Position numbers and translations under genes: made by a program. Shown here one piece after another: positions 37,797 to 46,307 of a DNA stretch of 64,000 nt. The DNA is from JBHENC01 sp046262295 (lineage in GTDB: Bacteria; Acidobacteriota; Blastocatellia; Pyrinomonadales; Pyrinomonadaceae): contig JBHENC010000010.1 in the NCBI GenBank assembly GCA_046262295.1, forward strand, positions 1-64,000. Direction: 5' to 3'. Each line of letters starts with the position of its first letter. Within the stretch, counting starts at the first letter, position 1. The notes beneath the pieces are model-generated. The model did no database searches, was not told where the DNA came from, and saw nothing but the letters and a program-made list of their open reading frames with translations.

Positions 37797-39332
37797 ATGA
37801 ATCATCAAAAGGCTCCGGCCTCGTTTGCGGCGTTGCTTGCCGTGTCCGCACTGTTTGCCTCAATCACTCTGGCGCAAACGCAGAAGCCGACGCCCGCTTC
37901 TTTGACTGCTCCGGCTCAAGGCGGCGCGGCGCAGCCATCCAATGCCGGGAACATCATCGCCATCGTTAATAACCAGCCGCTGACGCGCGCCGATCTCGAT
38001 CCGAAGGCGCGCGAATTTATTAACGGCATAGACAAAGCGATTGCGGACGCCCGCCGCCGCGCTTTGGACGAGCAAATCAACCGATTTCTGCTCGAAGCCG
38101 AAGCGAAAAAACGCGGCGTGAGCGTCGAGCAATTGTACGAAACGGAAATCTTAAAGCGCGTCAACGATCCGTCGGACGCCGAGATTAAAGCGGTGTACGA
38201 CCAGAATCGCGCGCAGATTGGCGCAGAGCTTGAAACCGTGCGCCCGCAAATCATCGCTTACCTGCGCAATGATCGTGAGCGACAGTTGACCGCAGAGCTT
38301 GCCACGCGCCTGCGCGCCAGCTATCCCGTGACGATGGGCGCAAGCGATGTGAACGCGCCGAATCTCGCGCCCGCCGCCATCCTTGCCACCGTCGCCGGTC
38401 GTCCTATTACGGGCGAACTGCTTAATGAGCGCGTCAAACCCGTTGTTTACGATCTGCGCCTGAAAGCATATGAAGCCGAGCGGCAGGCCGTCGAGTTTAA
38501 GATTAACGATACACTATCAGCGGCGGAAGCTAAACGGCGCAACGTGACGCTCGAAGAGCTTTATCGTGCGGAAGTCGCGGGCAAAATGCAGCCTGTGACG
38601 GATGCCGAGGTAGCGAAGTTTTATGAGGCGAACAAAGCGCGTATCAAAGGCGATCTAGCGTCCACACGCGCGGACATCGCCGCCTTTTTGGAGCAACAAA
38701 AGGGGCAGCAACTCGTGAGCGAGTTTTTTGCGCGGTTGCGCGCCGGAGTTTCGACCCGCGTGCTGCTGGTAGAGCCTGAACCGCCCGTGCTGTCAATCGG
38801 CACGGAAGGCGCGGCGGCGCGCGGCGACGTGAATGCGCCGGTCACAATCGTCGAGTTTACGGATTTTCAGTGCCCTGCGTGCGGGGCGACGTATCCGGTC
38901 ATCGAAGAAGCCCTGAAGCCTTACGGCAATCGTGTGCGCTTCGTCGTGCGTAATTATCCGCTGCCGCAACACGCGCAAGCCTTCAAGTCTGCTGAAGCCG
39001 CCGTCGCCGCCAAAGAGCAGGGCAAGTTTTTCGAGTACGTCGCCGTGCTCTTCAAAAACCAAACGGCGCTCGATATTGCTTCGTTAAAAAAATACGCGAG
39101 CGATCTGGGACTTGACCGCGCGCGTTTCGATGCCGCGCTTGACGGCGGCGCGCACGCCGCTGTGGTTCGCCGCGATATCGCGGACGGCGATAAATACGGC
39201 GTCAACGCGACTCCGACGCTGTTCGTCAACGGCGTCAAGTTGAATGATCTCAGCCAGACCGCAATCAAAGAAGCGGTTGACCGCGCCCTCGCGCCGAAAG
39301 GCCGAGCCGCGCCGGGACGCGCCGCAAACTAA
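37797..39332 (+). CDS. SurA-N/DsbA-like fusion: periplasmic thiol-disulfide protein
   Basis: A signal peptide (residues 1-26, ending ITLAQ) is followed by a Pro/Ala/Gln linker, two SurA-N-like helical segments (about residues 50-180, starting IIAIVNNQPLTRADL, and 190-320, starting ILATVAGRPITGELL), and a DsbA-type thioredoxin domain (residues 335-500). The active site is CPAC (Cys359, Cys362) in FTDFQCPACGATYP, and the cis-Pro region is GVNATPTLFVNG. It probably oxidises or isomerises disulfides in clients held by the chaperone-like arms. It stands alone, with no DsbB nearby. Confidence 0.85.
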   Translation: MNHQKAPASFAALLAVSALFASITLAQTQKPTPASLTAPAQGGAAQPSNAGNIIAIVNNQPLTRADLDPKAREFINGIDKAIADARRRALDEQINRFLLEAEAKKRGVSVEQLYETEILKRVNDPSDAEIKAVYDQNRAQIGAELETVRPQIIAYLRNDRERQLTAELATRLRASYPVTMGASDVNAPNLAPAAILATVAGRPITGELLNERVKPVVYDLRLKAYEAERQAVEFKINDTLSAAEAKRRNVTLEELYRAEVAGKMQPVTDAEVAKFYEANKARIKGDLASTRADIAAFLEQQKGQQLVSEFFARLRAGVSTRVLLVEPEPPVLSIGTEGAAARGDVNAPVTIVEFTDFQCPACGATYPVIEEALKPYGNRVRFVVRNYPLPQHAQAFKSAEAAVAAKEQGKFFEYVAVLFKNQTALDIASLKKYASDLGLDRARFDAALDGGAHAAVVRRDIADGDKYGVNATPTLFVNGVKLNDLSQTAIKEAVDRALAPKGRAAPGRAAN

Positions 39333-39628
39333 AGATTCTTTCAACTCGATCCACACGCTTCACGAGAAAAGCGAAAACGATTGAAGCCTGCAATTCTTCA
39401 GTAAGTCTGATACCGGACGGGCACGAGAGCCGCGCCGCAAGTGCGTCGGTTCTCGTGCCCGTGACTCTTTCTTGTTCTTTGCGCCACTTCTTCGACACCC
39501 CAAACGCCCGCTGTCGCTTCACTTACATAACTATTACAAACAAGTTCAGGCGAAGCTGTTACCATCGCTTCGCGCTGTGGCATCACAGTAATTGTGTATT
39601 TATAAACATCAACAGGCAGGGAGCTAGA

Positions 39629-40516
39629 ATGCGTAACGAAGCACTATTAAATATCCAACGCAAGACCGGCATCAACTGGTCAACACTAATCGCCATGATA
39701 GTCTTTCACATTGGCGCGGTCGCGGCACTTTTTATGTTCACGTGGCAGGCCTTCGCCGTATGCTTTTTTCTCTGGTGGGTTTCCGGCAGCCTTGGCATCG
39801 GCGTCGGCTATCATCGCCTGTTGACGCATCGTGGCTATAAGACGCCGAAGTTCGTTGAGTATTTTCTGACCCTCTGCGGCACGCTCGCGCTCGAAGCAGG
39901 CCCCATCGCATGGGTCACGACTCATCGCATCCATCACGCGCACACGGACGAGCCGGGCGATCCGCACACGCCGCGCGAAGGCACTTGGTGGGCGCACATG
40001 GGTTGGATTCTACAGGGCACGGCGCAGCGTTATGACGACGCGGTGTGTCAGCGTTATTCTCCCGATTTGATGAAAGACCCCGTGCATCAGTGGTTTGAAA
40101 AATGGTACTGGATTCCGCTCGTCGCGCTCGGCGTCGTGCTCTTAGCCGTCGGCGGCTGGCCGATGCTGTTCTGGGGCATCTTCTTCCGCGTAACTTTCGG
40201 ATTGCACGCGACGTGGCTCGTCAATTCCGCAACGCACCTTTGGGGCACGCGCCGCTTTGAGACGACGGACGATTCGCGTAACAGTTGGTGGGTCGCGCTG
40301 CTTTCGTTCGGCGAAGGCTGGCACAATAACCATCATGCGCATCCTACTGCCGCGAAGCACGGCCTGACGTGGTACGAAGTGGATTTTAACTGGTGGAGCA
40401 TTCGCACGCTTAAAATGCTCGGCTTGGCGAAGAACATCAAAGTCATCAATACGGATGGACAACTGAAGACGCTGGAAACCAGCGCGCCGCAAGAGCGTTT
40501 GAAGACCGCCGCCTAA
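39629..40516 (+). CDS. Fatty acid (acyl-CoA/acyl-lipid) desaturase
   Basis: A membrane-bound di-iron desaturase of the delta-9 type. The three histidine boxes are HRLLTH, HRIHHAH and HNNHH, with four hydrophobic stretches between them. The ATG at 39629 gives 295 residues, the normal size; a longer reading to 39455 is not supported. The enzyme introduces a double bond into membrane acyl chains and adjusts fluidity. A terminator follows at 40559. Confidence 0.92.
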   Translation: MRNEALLNIQRKTGINWSTLIAMIVFHIGAVAALFMFTWQAFAVCFFLWWVSGSLGIGVGYHRLLTHRGYKTPKFVEYFLTLCGTLALEAGPIAWVTTHRIHHAHTDEPGDPHTPREGTWWAHMGWILQGTAQRYDDAVCQRYSPDLMKDPVHQWFEKWYWIPLVALGVVLLAVGGWPMLFWGIFFRVTFGLHATWLVNSATHLWGTRRFETTDDSRNSWWVALLSFGEGWHNNHHAHPTAAKHGLTWYEVDFNWWSIRTLKMLGLAKNIKVINTDGQLKTLETSAPQERLKTAA

Positions 40517-40558
40517 AGTTACAATACAGCGTCTTTTGAACGACGCAAAAGAAGATCT

Positions 40559-40596
40559 AAAAGCCTGCACGGATTCATTTTCCGCGCAGGCTTTTT
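40559..40596 (+). terminator. Rho-independent terminator after the desaturase gene
   Basis: AAAAGCCTGC (40559-40568) pairs with GCAGGCTTTT (40586-40595), followed by further Ts. It is 43 bases beyond the desaturase stop and 57 bases before the histidine kinase start. Confidence 0.85.
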
Positions 40597-40652
40597 GTTT
40601 TGGCGCACAGAATTTCGCGCAAGATTCCCGCGTTTCTTTTACAATAAAATTT

Positions 40653-41573
40653 ATGCGTGTTGGCGGGCGGCGTAAATCAATCGTTTTCTTTACCACGTTC
40701 GGCGCGTGTCTGGTGGCGCTCGCCGTCGCGCTTAACGTCGGCTGGATTCTGCTCAACTGGCGCGAGGTCGCGCTGCTTGTGCTCGGCATTATCTTTTTCA
40801 TCGCCATCATCAGCGGCCTTGTGCTGAATACGATTTTTCTGGTGCGCGAGATTCGCCGCAACGAGCAGCACGATAGTTTTATCAACGCCGTCACGCACGA
40901 GCTTAAAACGCCCGTCGCCTCGATTCGTCTTTATCTTGAAACGCTGCAAACGCGCGACGTAGACGAAGCGCGCCGCCGCGAGTTCTACGATGTGATGCTT
41001 GCCGATAGCGAGCGTCTTCTGCATACGATTGAGCAGGTGCTACTGGCGGGGCGGGGCGGAAGCAGCCAGCCACACACGCATGAGGCTTTGATTGATATGG
41101 AGGAGCTTGTGCGCGAATGTTTAGAACTGGCGCGCACGCGCTATCATTTGCCGCCCGACACGATTCGCTACGACGAACAGCAATCCGCCGTGAGCAAACA
41201 GCGTGCGATGGTGATTGGCGATGCCGACGAATTGCGCGCCGTCGTCTCGAACCTGATTGACAACGCCGTAAAGTATTCGCACGAAGAGGTTGACATCGCG
41301 GTAGAGGTGGCGACGCCGGATGCAAAGCGCGTCGTCGAAGTGCGCGTGCGCGATAAGGGCGTGGGCATTCCGAGCACGCAGCTCAAACGAATTTTCAAGC
41401 GTTTTTACCGCGCGCCGGGACGCCTCGTGATGCGCGTCAAGGGAACGGGGCTGGGGCTTTTTATCGTGCGCTCGATTGTCAAAAAACACGGCGGACGGGC
41501 GTTTGCAGAATCGGCGGGCGAAGGGCACGGCAGCACTTTTACGATTCAACTTCCGAGGGCGAAAGTCGGATGA
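40653..41573 (+). CDS. Sensor histidine kinase
   Basis: Two membrane helices (residues 10-35 and 40-65) with almost no periplasmic part, then the HisKA domain with NAVTHELKTPVASIR (phosphorylated His) and a HATPase domain: N-box SNLIDNAVKY, G1 DKGVGIP, G2 KGTGLGLFI, GHGSTFTIQLP. The missing periplasmic sensor suggests detection within the membrane. Its last codons overlap the response regulator start (ATGA), so the two are translationally coupled. Confidence 0.93.
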   Translation: MRVGGRRKSIVFFTTFGACLVALAVALNVGWILLNWREVALLVLGIIFFIAIISGLVLNTIFLVREIRRNEQHDSFINAVTHELKTPVASIRLYLETLQTRDVDEARRREFYDVMLADSERLLHTIEQVLLAGRGGSSQPHTHEALIDMEELVRECLELARTRYHLPPDTIRYDEQQSAVSKQRAMVIGDADELRAVVSNLIDNAVKYSHEEVDIAVEVATPDAKRVVEVRVRDKGVGIPSTQLKRIFKRFYRAPGRLVMRVKGTGLGLFIVRSIVKKHGGRAFAESAGEGHGSTFTIQLPRAKVG

Positions 41574-42367
41574 ACGCGATTGAAGTGTTGATCGTCGAAG
41601 ACGAAAAACATCTGGCCGACGGGTTGCGCTTCAATCTGGAGGCGGAAGGTTACAGCGTCGAAACAATCGGCGATGGTGATGCAGCGCTCACGTCGCTGCT
41701 CGCCGCGCCGTTGCGTTATGCGGCGGTCGTGCTCGATGTGATGCTTCCGGGCAAAGACGGCTTTACGATTGCGCGCGAGTTGCGGCGTGCCGGACAGTTT
41801 GTGCCTATTTTGATGCTGACGGCGCGCGGGCGTCCCGAAGACGTTTTGCGCGGATTTGAAGCGGGCGCGGACGATTATTTGCCGAAGCCTTTCGAGTTGC
41901 GGATTCTGCTGGCACGCTTGCGCAGCCTGCTGCGGCGCGGCGAATGGTCGCATCGCGCGCGTCCTGATTCGCTTGAACCAACGACGAACGAACGCGCCGC
42001 CGAAGAATCGTCCGACGCATCGCAGGCGGACGCCGTCAACTCAAGTGCCGAAGATGTTGACCTCTTCACGTTCGACGGTAAAGCGATTGATTTCGGGCGA
42101 TTGGAATTGCGCGCGGGCGGGCGCACGGTGCGTTTGACTTTAATGGAATCGGAATTGTTGCGCTATCTGATACGGCATGAGGGGCGCGTGGTTTCGCGTA
42201 AGCTGATGCTGGAAGAAGTGTGGGGACTTCACGAAGACACGGACACGCGCGCCATTGATAACTTTATCGTGCGGCTACGAAAATACATAGAGGAAAAACC
42301 GTCGCAGCCCAAACACTTGTTGACTGTCAGAGGCGTCGGCTATCGCTTCGTCGCTTCCGCCGCATAA
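41570..42367 (+). CDS. OmpR-family response regulator
   Basis: The receiver domain (residues 1-120) has VEDEKH, the phosphoacceptor Asp in AAVVLDVMLPGKDG and Lys in YLPKPFELR. The winged-helix output domain (residues 175-265) has RLTLMESELLRYLIRHEGRVVSR and a recognition helix with DTRAIDNFIVRLRKYIE. An acidic linker of about 50 residues between the two is longer than usual. It pairs with the overlapping kinase gene. The regulated genes are unknown. Confidence 0.94.
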   Translation: MNAIEVLIVEDEKHLADGLRFNLEAEGYSVETIGDGDAALTSLLAAPLRYAAVVLDVMLPGKDGFTIARELRRAGQFVPILMLTARGRPEDVLRGFEAGADDYLPKPFELRILLARLRSLLRRGEWSHRARPDSLEPTTNERAAEESSDASQADAVNSSAEDVDLFTFDGKAIDFGRLELRAGGRTVRLTLMESELLRYLIRHEGRVVSRKLMLEEVWGLHEDTDTRAIDNFIVRLRKYIEEKPSQPKHLLTVRGVGYRFVASAA

Positions 42368-42389
42368 GCGATAGTCGGGCGAGAACAGA

Positions 42390-42413
42390 CCGCACGTTAA
42401 TATTAACGTGCGG
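42390..42413. terminator. Perfect 24-base palindrome after the response regulator gene
   Basis: CCGCACGTTAA and TTAACGTGCGG flank a TA centre. It lies 23 bases after the regulator stop and 30 bases before the convergent gene end. It has no T-run, so it could be a hairpin terminator or a protein-binding site. Confidence 0.5.
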
Positions 42414-42442
42414 CCATCGTCCGTTGAAGCAGCGCGTGTGGG

Positions 42443-42844
42443 CTACGCCCCGACGCGCGCATGAATCAAACGGCGCATCCGGTCATTAAAAAGCACGTCT
42501 ATCTTTTGCGGCTCGATCACCGCCGTTACTTCGCCTAGTCCGTACATATGATGCAGCAGCGTTTGCCCGGCGCGATACGTGCGCGTCCGGTCATAAGGCG
42601 CATTCGATGACGAGACAGCCCGCTTGCCGGTCATGCTCACGCCGCTTTTGAAAGAGCTGCGCGTGCCGCACTTCGGGCAGTTGACGCGCGAAACCATGCC
42701 GCGTTTGGTGACGGAGAGAACCACGTGCCCGCGTTCTTCGTCGCATACTGCGCAGAGTTTCTCAACGCGATCACCCACCGCATAGGTACGTTTCTCAACC
42801 GCTCCTGCTTTCTTTTCTTCTATCTCTTCGTTCTTTTCTTCCAT
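42443..42844 (-). CDS. Zinc-ribbon protein of unknown function
   Basis: The ATG at 42844 has GGAG upstream. After an acidic, Lys/Glu-rich start come two CxxC pairs (LCAVCDE and VNCPKCGT) forming a zinc ribbon, then a basic linker and a C-terminal CarD/Tudor-like segment TLLHHMYGLGEVTAVIEPQK with DVLFNDRMRRLIHA. Such C-terminal segments occur in RNA-polymerase- or DNA-binding proteins. It lies downstream of infA on the same strand and may belong with translation or transcription functions. No name can be given. Confidence 0.7.
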   Translation of the reverse strand: MEEKNEEIEEKKAGAVEKRTYAVGDRVEKLCAVCDEERGHVVLSVTKRGMVSRVNCPKCGTRSSFKSGVSMTGKRAVSSSNAPYDRTRTYRAGQTLLHHMYGLGEVTAVIEPQKIDVLFNDRMRRLIHARVGA

Positions 42845-42923
42845 CTCGTCGCTCCATTCAAAAAATTTCACGCGCCGAAAGCCTCGTCCCCTACGCTATC
42901 TTGCACAGGTTTTCGCAAAGGCT

Positions 42924-43145
42924 CTATTTATATCTGTAAGTAATGCGTCCCCGCGTCAGATCGTAGGGCGACATTTCGACGGCGACGCGATCGCCGACGA
43001 GAATGCGTATGCGATTCTTGCGCATCTTGCCGGAAATCTGCGCCAGCACGACGTGTTCGCTGTTTTCGATGCGAACCTTAAAGAAGGCATTCGGTTGTTT
43101 ATCTATAATCAAGCCTTCGGCTGGAATAAGGTCTTCTTTCGACAA
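42924..43145 (-). CDS. infA: Translation initiation factor IF-1
   Basis: A 73-residue OB-fold protein that helps position initiator tRNA on the 30S subunit. KEDLIPAEGLIIDKQPNAFF, KVRIENSEHVVLAQISGKMR and LVGDRVAVEMSPYDLTRGRI are typical of the family. The start appears to be a TTG at 43145 behind an AAGGAG ribosome binding site with good spacing. No other ribosomal protein genes are adjacent. Confidence 0.96.
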   Translation of the reverse strand: MSKEDLIPAEGLIIDKQPNAFFKVRIENSEHVVLAQISGKMRKNRIRILVGDRVAVEMSPYDLTRGRITYRYK

Positions 43146-43205
43146 TAACTTTCTCCTTATGAGATTTGGTTTCTATCGTGTCTCAACGCTGATAATAATA
43201 ATGCT

Positions 43206-43246
43206 AAAGCGCCTCCGGCTCAACATTCGATGGCCGGAAGCGCTTT
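43206..43246 (-). terminator. Terminator of the RRM protein gene
   Basis: AAAGCGCCTCCGGC (43206-43219) pairs with GCCGGAAGCGCTTT (43233-43246) with one mismatch. On the minus strand the stem is followed by a T-rich stretch. It ends the RRM transcript before infA. Confidence 0.75.
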
Positions 43247-43287
43247 CGTGTTAAAGACTGGCCGTTATATTGAAAACGTACCGGCAC

Positions 43288-43707
43288 TTACCAGCGAGGT
43301 GTGCGATCACCGCCACCGCCACCGCTATCGCCGCGACCGCCGCCACGACCACCTCCACCGCCGCCGTAGCCGCCGCGTCCACCGCCGCCACCGCCACGAC
43401 CACCGCCGCCGCCACCGTAGCCGCCGCGACCGCCACCGCCGCCACCGCCGCTGCGATTCTCGCGCGGTTTGGCTTCGTTCACAGTCAGGCTGCGACCGTT
43501 AACCTCTTTGCCGTTAAACTGCTGAATGGCCGCTTCGCCTTCCTCTTTGGAAGACATTTCGACGAAGCCGAAGCCGCGCGAACGTCCTGTTTCGCGGTCT
43601 TCCACAACGGATGCGGATTCGACCGTGCCAGCTTGGGCAAATAACTGTTGCAACTCTTCGCTCGATGTTTGGAACGCGAGATTACCAACGTATAGTTTCA
43701 TAGACAT
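43288..43707 (-). CDS. Glycine-rich RRM RNA-binding protein
   Basis: An RNA recognition motif (residues 3-80) with RNP2 KLYVGNL and RNP1 RGFGFVEM, then a C-terminal tail of Gly-Arg-Tyr repeats (units like GGGRGGYGGGG). This is the architecture of bacterial cold-inducible RNA-binding proteins known from cyanobacteria and others. The two close ATGs (43707, 43701) both follow a GGAGAGG site. The Gly-rich DNA is highly repetitive and prone to slippage. It probably acts in RNA metabolism, perhaps at low temperature. Confidence 0.92.
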   Translation of the reverse strand: MSMKLYVGNLAFQTSSEELQQLFAQAGTVESASVVEDRETGRSRGFGFVEMSSKEEGEAAIQQFNGKEVNGRSLTVNEAKPRENRSGGGGGGGRGGYGGGGGGRGGGGGGRGGYGGGGGGRGGGRGDSGGGGGDRTPRW

Positions 43708-44001
43708 AAATGTGTACCTCTCCTCTAAATAGGAGGCGCAAAGAGAAGCTTCGAATCAAGGTGGCTTCGTAGTAACGGTAGCAGCGAAGGCCTGGCGTTC
43801 GGATGCTCAAAGAGAGCGGCTTCTGAAAGTTGAAATCGGCCTGCTCTCGAACTATCCACTAAACGCCGCCGCCAAAGCCATTGCGGACGCGGGGCGCACC
43901 ACCGTTGATGCGCGAGAGAAGGGTCAAACACTGACTATGATGCACTAATTACCCCGTAAGTTGCAAGGAACGCGCAGATGCAAGCCGCCCCAAAACAGTG
44001 G
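43708..44001. other. Intergenic stretch upstream of the RRM gene
   Basis: No gene is recognised. The stretch presumably contains the promoter and 5' leader of the RRM protein gene on the minus strand. Confidence 0.35.
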
Positions 44002-44063
44002 ATAGCCGCAGCAGTCGAGCCTGCGGCATATCGCAGACCGTGTGATCGCTGCGGCTATTTTTT
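44002..44063 (+). terminator. Large hairpin followed by T-run (plus strand)
   Basis: ATAGCCGCAGC (44002-44012) pairs perfectly with GCTGCGGCTAT (44048-44058), then six Ts follow. Inside the loop CTGCG and CGCAG form a second stem. No plus-strand gene ends here, so the transcript it would terminate is unknown. Confidence 0.5.
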
Positions 44064-44081
44064 CGATTGGCAGAAGGTGGG

Positions 44082-44666
44082 TTATTTCACCGCGTCGCCG
44101 CCTTCATGCGCGCTATCGCCGATCAGCACACCGTCGCCCATCAATACGCCGTCGCCGAACAGTATGCCGTCGCCGAAGCATCGGCGCGCAGTTGAAAGAT
44201 GAGTGCCGCCGCCCCCGCGACAATCGGCGTCGAAATGGACGTGCCGCTCAAGCACATCAGCTTGCCGATGCTTGTGCCGCTCAGCGTCACAAGCCCTGTC
44301 TCCAGCGTCGGCGCTTCTGTGGTCAGTAGATTGCTCGTTGATTCGGCCGAGAAGATTTTATTGCCGGGCGCGACGATGTCCGGCTTGATGACGTTATCGT
44401 AGTAACTGACGCCGTCCTGACCCGTCGTGAAACTGCGCGTCGGGCTTCTCGAACTGAACTTCGCCATCACGTCGTCACCACGCGCATCCGTGTGAAGAAT
44501 TCTGTGCGCGCAAATCCGCAGAAATTTTCGTCGCTTCGACGCCGTCGTTCGAGGCACGTGATTGAGCAAAAGTAGCGCTGGCTCCGCCGGTGGCGAGTGT
44601 GTCGGTGAGCAGAGAGAATAGAAGCGCAAAGCTGGTAAACTTTGCGTGGAGGAATGAATTTTCCAT
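44082..44666 (-). pseudogene. Decayed S8 (subtilisin-like) serine protease
   Basis: Three pieces of one gene lie in order on the minus strand. First, a signal peptide and start (MENSFLHAKFT at 44666). Second, in another frame, the C-terminal catalytic part VIKPDIVAPGNKI with the Ser motif SGTSISTPIVAGAAAL. Third, in yet another frame, a tail of GDG(I/V)L repeats (FGDGVLMGDGVLIGD) ending at the TAA at 44082. The catalytic Asp and His regions are missing, so there is a large internal deletion and at least two frame changes. It is not functional as a protease. Confidence 0.8.
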
Positions 44667-45109
44667 GCTTCTCATTAAAGTGCTCTCTTCAATCTACCCG
44701 ACGAAAAGCACCGGCGTTCATCATCCTTAAGGAGCTTTCGCTTCTTCCTTCGTTTCAAAACTTTGCTTGCAACTTTCATGTAAAGCTTCGCTGAAAGAAC
44801 GTGCTCGCCGCCTCTTATTCAACCGGCGTGCCGAACTTGATACGGCGCGCGTTCAGCAAACGCAGGCGAACGCCACGAAACTCGTTAGACGAACGCGCGG
44901 CAATGCTTCAGAGATTCGTTAAAGCTCGTCGTTGTTACGAGTTAGTTATCTTCGCGGGGAACGTGGGCAGGCGTGTCCGGCAGAGGTCAAAGACTTCACG
45001 AGAGCGCGGCGTGGGCTTCGGAAAATGAAGCGACGGACGCGCGCATCATTCAAAGTGATGAGCGCGTGCCGGTCAGATTAAAAGAGTTCGGTCAAACTAA
45101 AAGCGCACT
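44667..45109. other. Intergenic stretch, possible gene remnants
   Basis: No gene with a credible start is seen in about 440 bases. Short frames lack known domains. It may be decayed DNA belonging with the neighbouring pseudogene. Confidence 0.35.
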
Positions 45110-46096
45110 TCAAAACGAACGCTGGATGGAAGCGTTCGTCACAATCACGAAATCACCCGGCTGCCCTGATTGCCCGGAGCGAAATGCGCTGGCCTCATCG
45201 AATCCATCGCTTGGAACGATGTCTACAACCATCAAACGAGTTTGCGGGCGATAGCCGAGAAGCTGTTCCGGCACGCCGAGTCGTCCCGCACTGTGAAAGC
45301 CGCCGTTGACATGAAGCACCAGCGCCTTCGGTGCGGCCTTTAACTTTTCGGCAATCGCAAAGCCCATCGTCGCATCGCGCAACGCCTGTGCTTCGAGCAC
45401 CTTCGACGCGCCGCCGCCGTGCATGGCGTGGCCTGCCGTGTCCGCGTTCATAAACTGCGCGAACTTCGCTGCGTAAGCGGGCGACGCGAATTTGTAAGGC
45501 AGCGGCGCTAGCCAATGCTTGGCCGTCCCGGACAGTTCCATGAGCGAGGCTGCGCCCAATCTGCCGACACGATTAACGTATCGCTCCGGTGCGTTGGCGG
45601 CGATGACCGGCAACTTGCGTTCGCGTGCAAATTCCACGAGGGGCCTGTAATCGGTCGCGTAGTTATTCCAGGGGCGGCTGCCCGCGAGAAAGTGCCGCTC
45701 GGCGATCAAGCCCGCGAGATATTCGTCAAGCGGCGTCTGCACATCGCGCTCGAACATCTCAAGCGAAAGAACCACATTACGCGCCGTCGCGTTTGCCGCC
45801 GCACCGCGCCCGTAACGCTCTGTTGCCGCTTGCAGCAGTTCCGCTTCGAGACGGTGCGCCGTCGGGTCGTTGTGCTGTTCGCCGATGAAGACCGCATCGG
45901 CCGCGCCCATCGCTTCGATAACGTCTTTGAGCGCGGCAGGCTTGCCCGTCGCCGTGAACACGCGATACGCGCCGTCGGCTGCGGGCGGCGTCTGCGCCGT
46001 CGAATGCCCTTGCGCAAACGCGCCATCTATTGCAAAGAAGATAGCGGAAGCCACAAGGGCTGCCATCGGTAGTCGTATTGATTTCACGAAACGCAT
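45110..46096 (-). CDS. ChaN-family (haem-binding lipoprotein-like) secreted protein
   Basis: A signal peptide (residues 1-29, ending DGAFAQ) is followed by the ChaN/PhuW-type domain: VFIGEQHNDPTAHRLEAELL at the start, LSLEMFERDVQTPLDEYL, then RPLVEFARERKLPVIAANAP. The His in GEQHND and later conserved residues fit the family, in which some members bind haem. There is no lipobox Cys, so it is probably a soluble periplasmic protein. No haem transport genes are adjacent; the role is uncertain. Confidence 0.83.
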   Translation of the reverse strand: MRFVKSIRLPMAALVASAIFFAIDGAFAQGHSTAQTPPAADGAYRVFTATGKPAALKDVIEAMGAADAVFIGEQHNDPTAHRLEAELLQAATERYGRGAAANATARNVVLSLEMFERDVQTPLDEYLAGLIAERHFLAGSRPWNNYATDYRPLVEFARERKLPVIAANAPERYVNRVGRLGAASLMELSGTAKHWLAPLPYKFASPAYAAKFAQFMNADTAGHAMHGGGASKVLEAQALRDATMGFAIAEKLKAAPKALVLHVNGGFHSAGRLGVPEQLLGYRPQTRLMVVDIVPSDGFDEASAFRSGQSGQPGDFVIVTNASIQRSF

Positions 46097-46307
46097 CGCT
46101 TGTTACCTCGTAGCTTGTCTTTCATTTTCCGGCCTTTGAATCGTCTTGGAAGGAGTTTAGTACAACGCGCGTGAATTTCAACCTGACGGAGGCTTTGCGC
46201 GCCCGCCGCCATCGCCTGCCAAAAACGCGCGCCGGATTCGAGAGCTTTGCGCTTTCGCGCGAAATAGCTATGCTTTGATTGAGAAACGAAAATAACTGGA
46301 GTTTGAT

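Noticed and set aside
43290..43450. Repetitive GC-rich tract considered as a CRISPR or tandem array
   Set aside because: It encodes the Gly-rich tail of the RRM protein; there are no spacer-like unique segments.
43978..44202. Plus-strand frame across the S8 protease relic
   Set aside because: It reads the reverse of the GDG repeats and the hairpin; no domain is visible.
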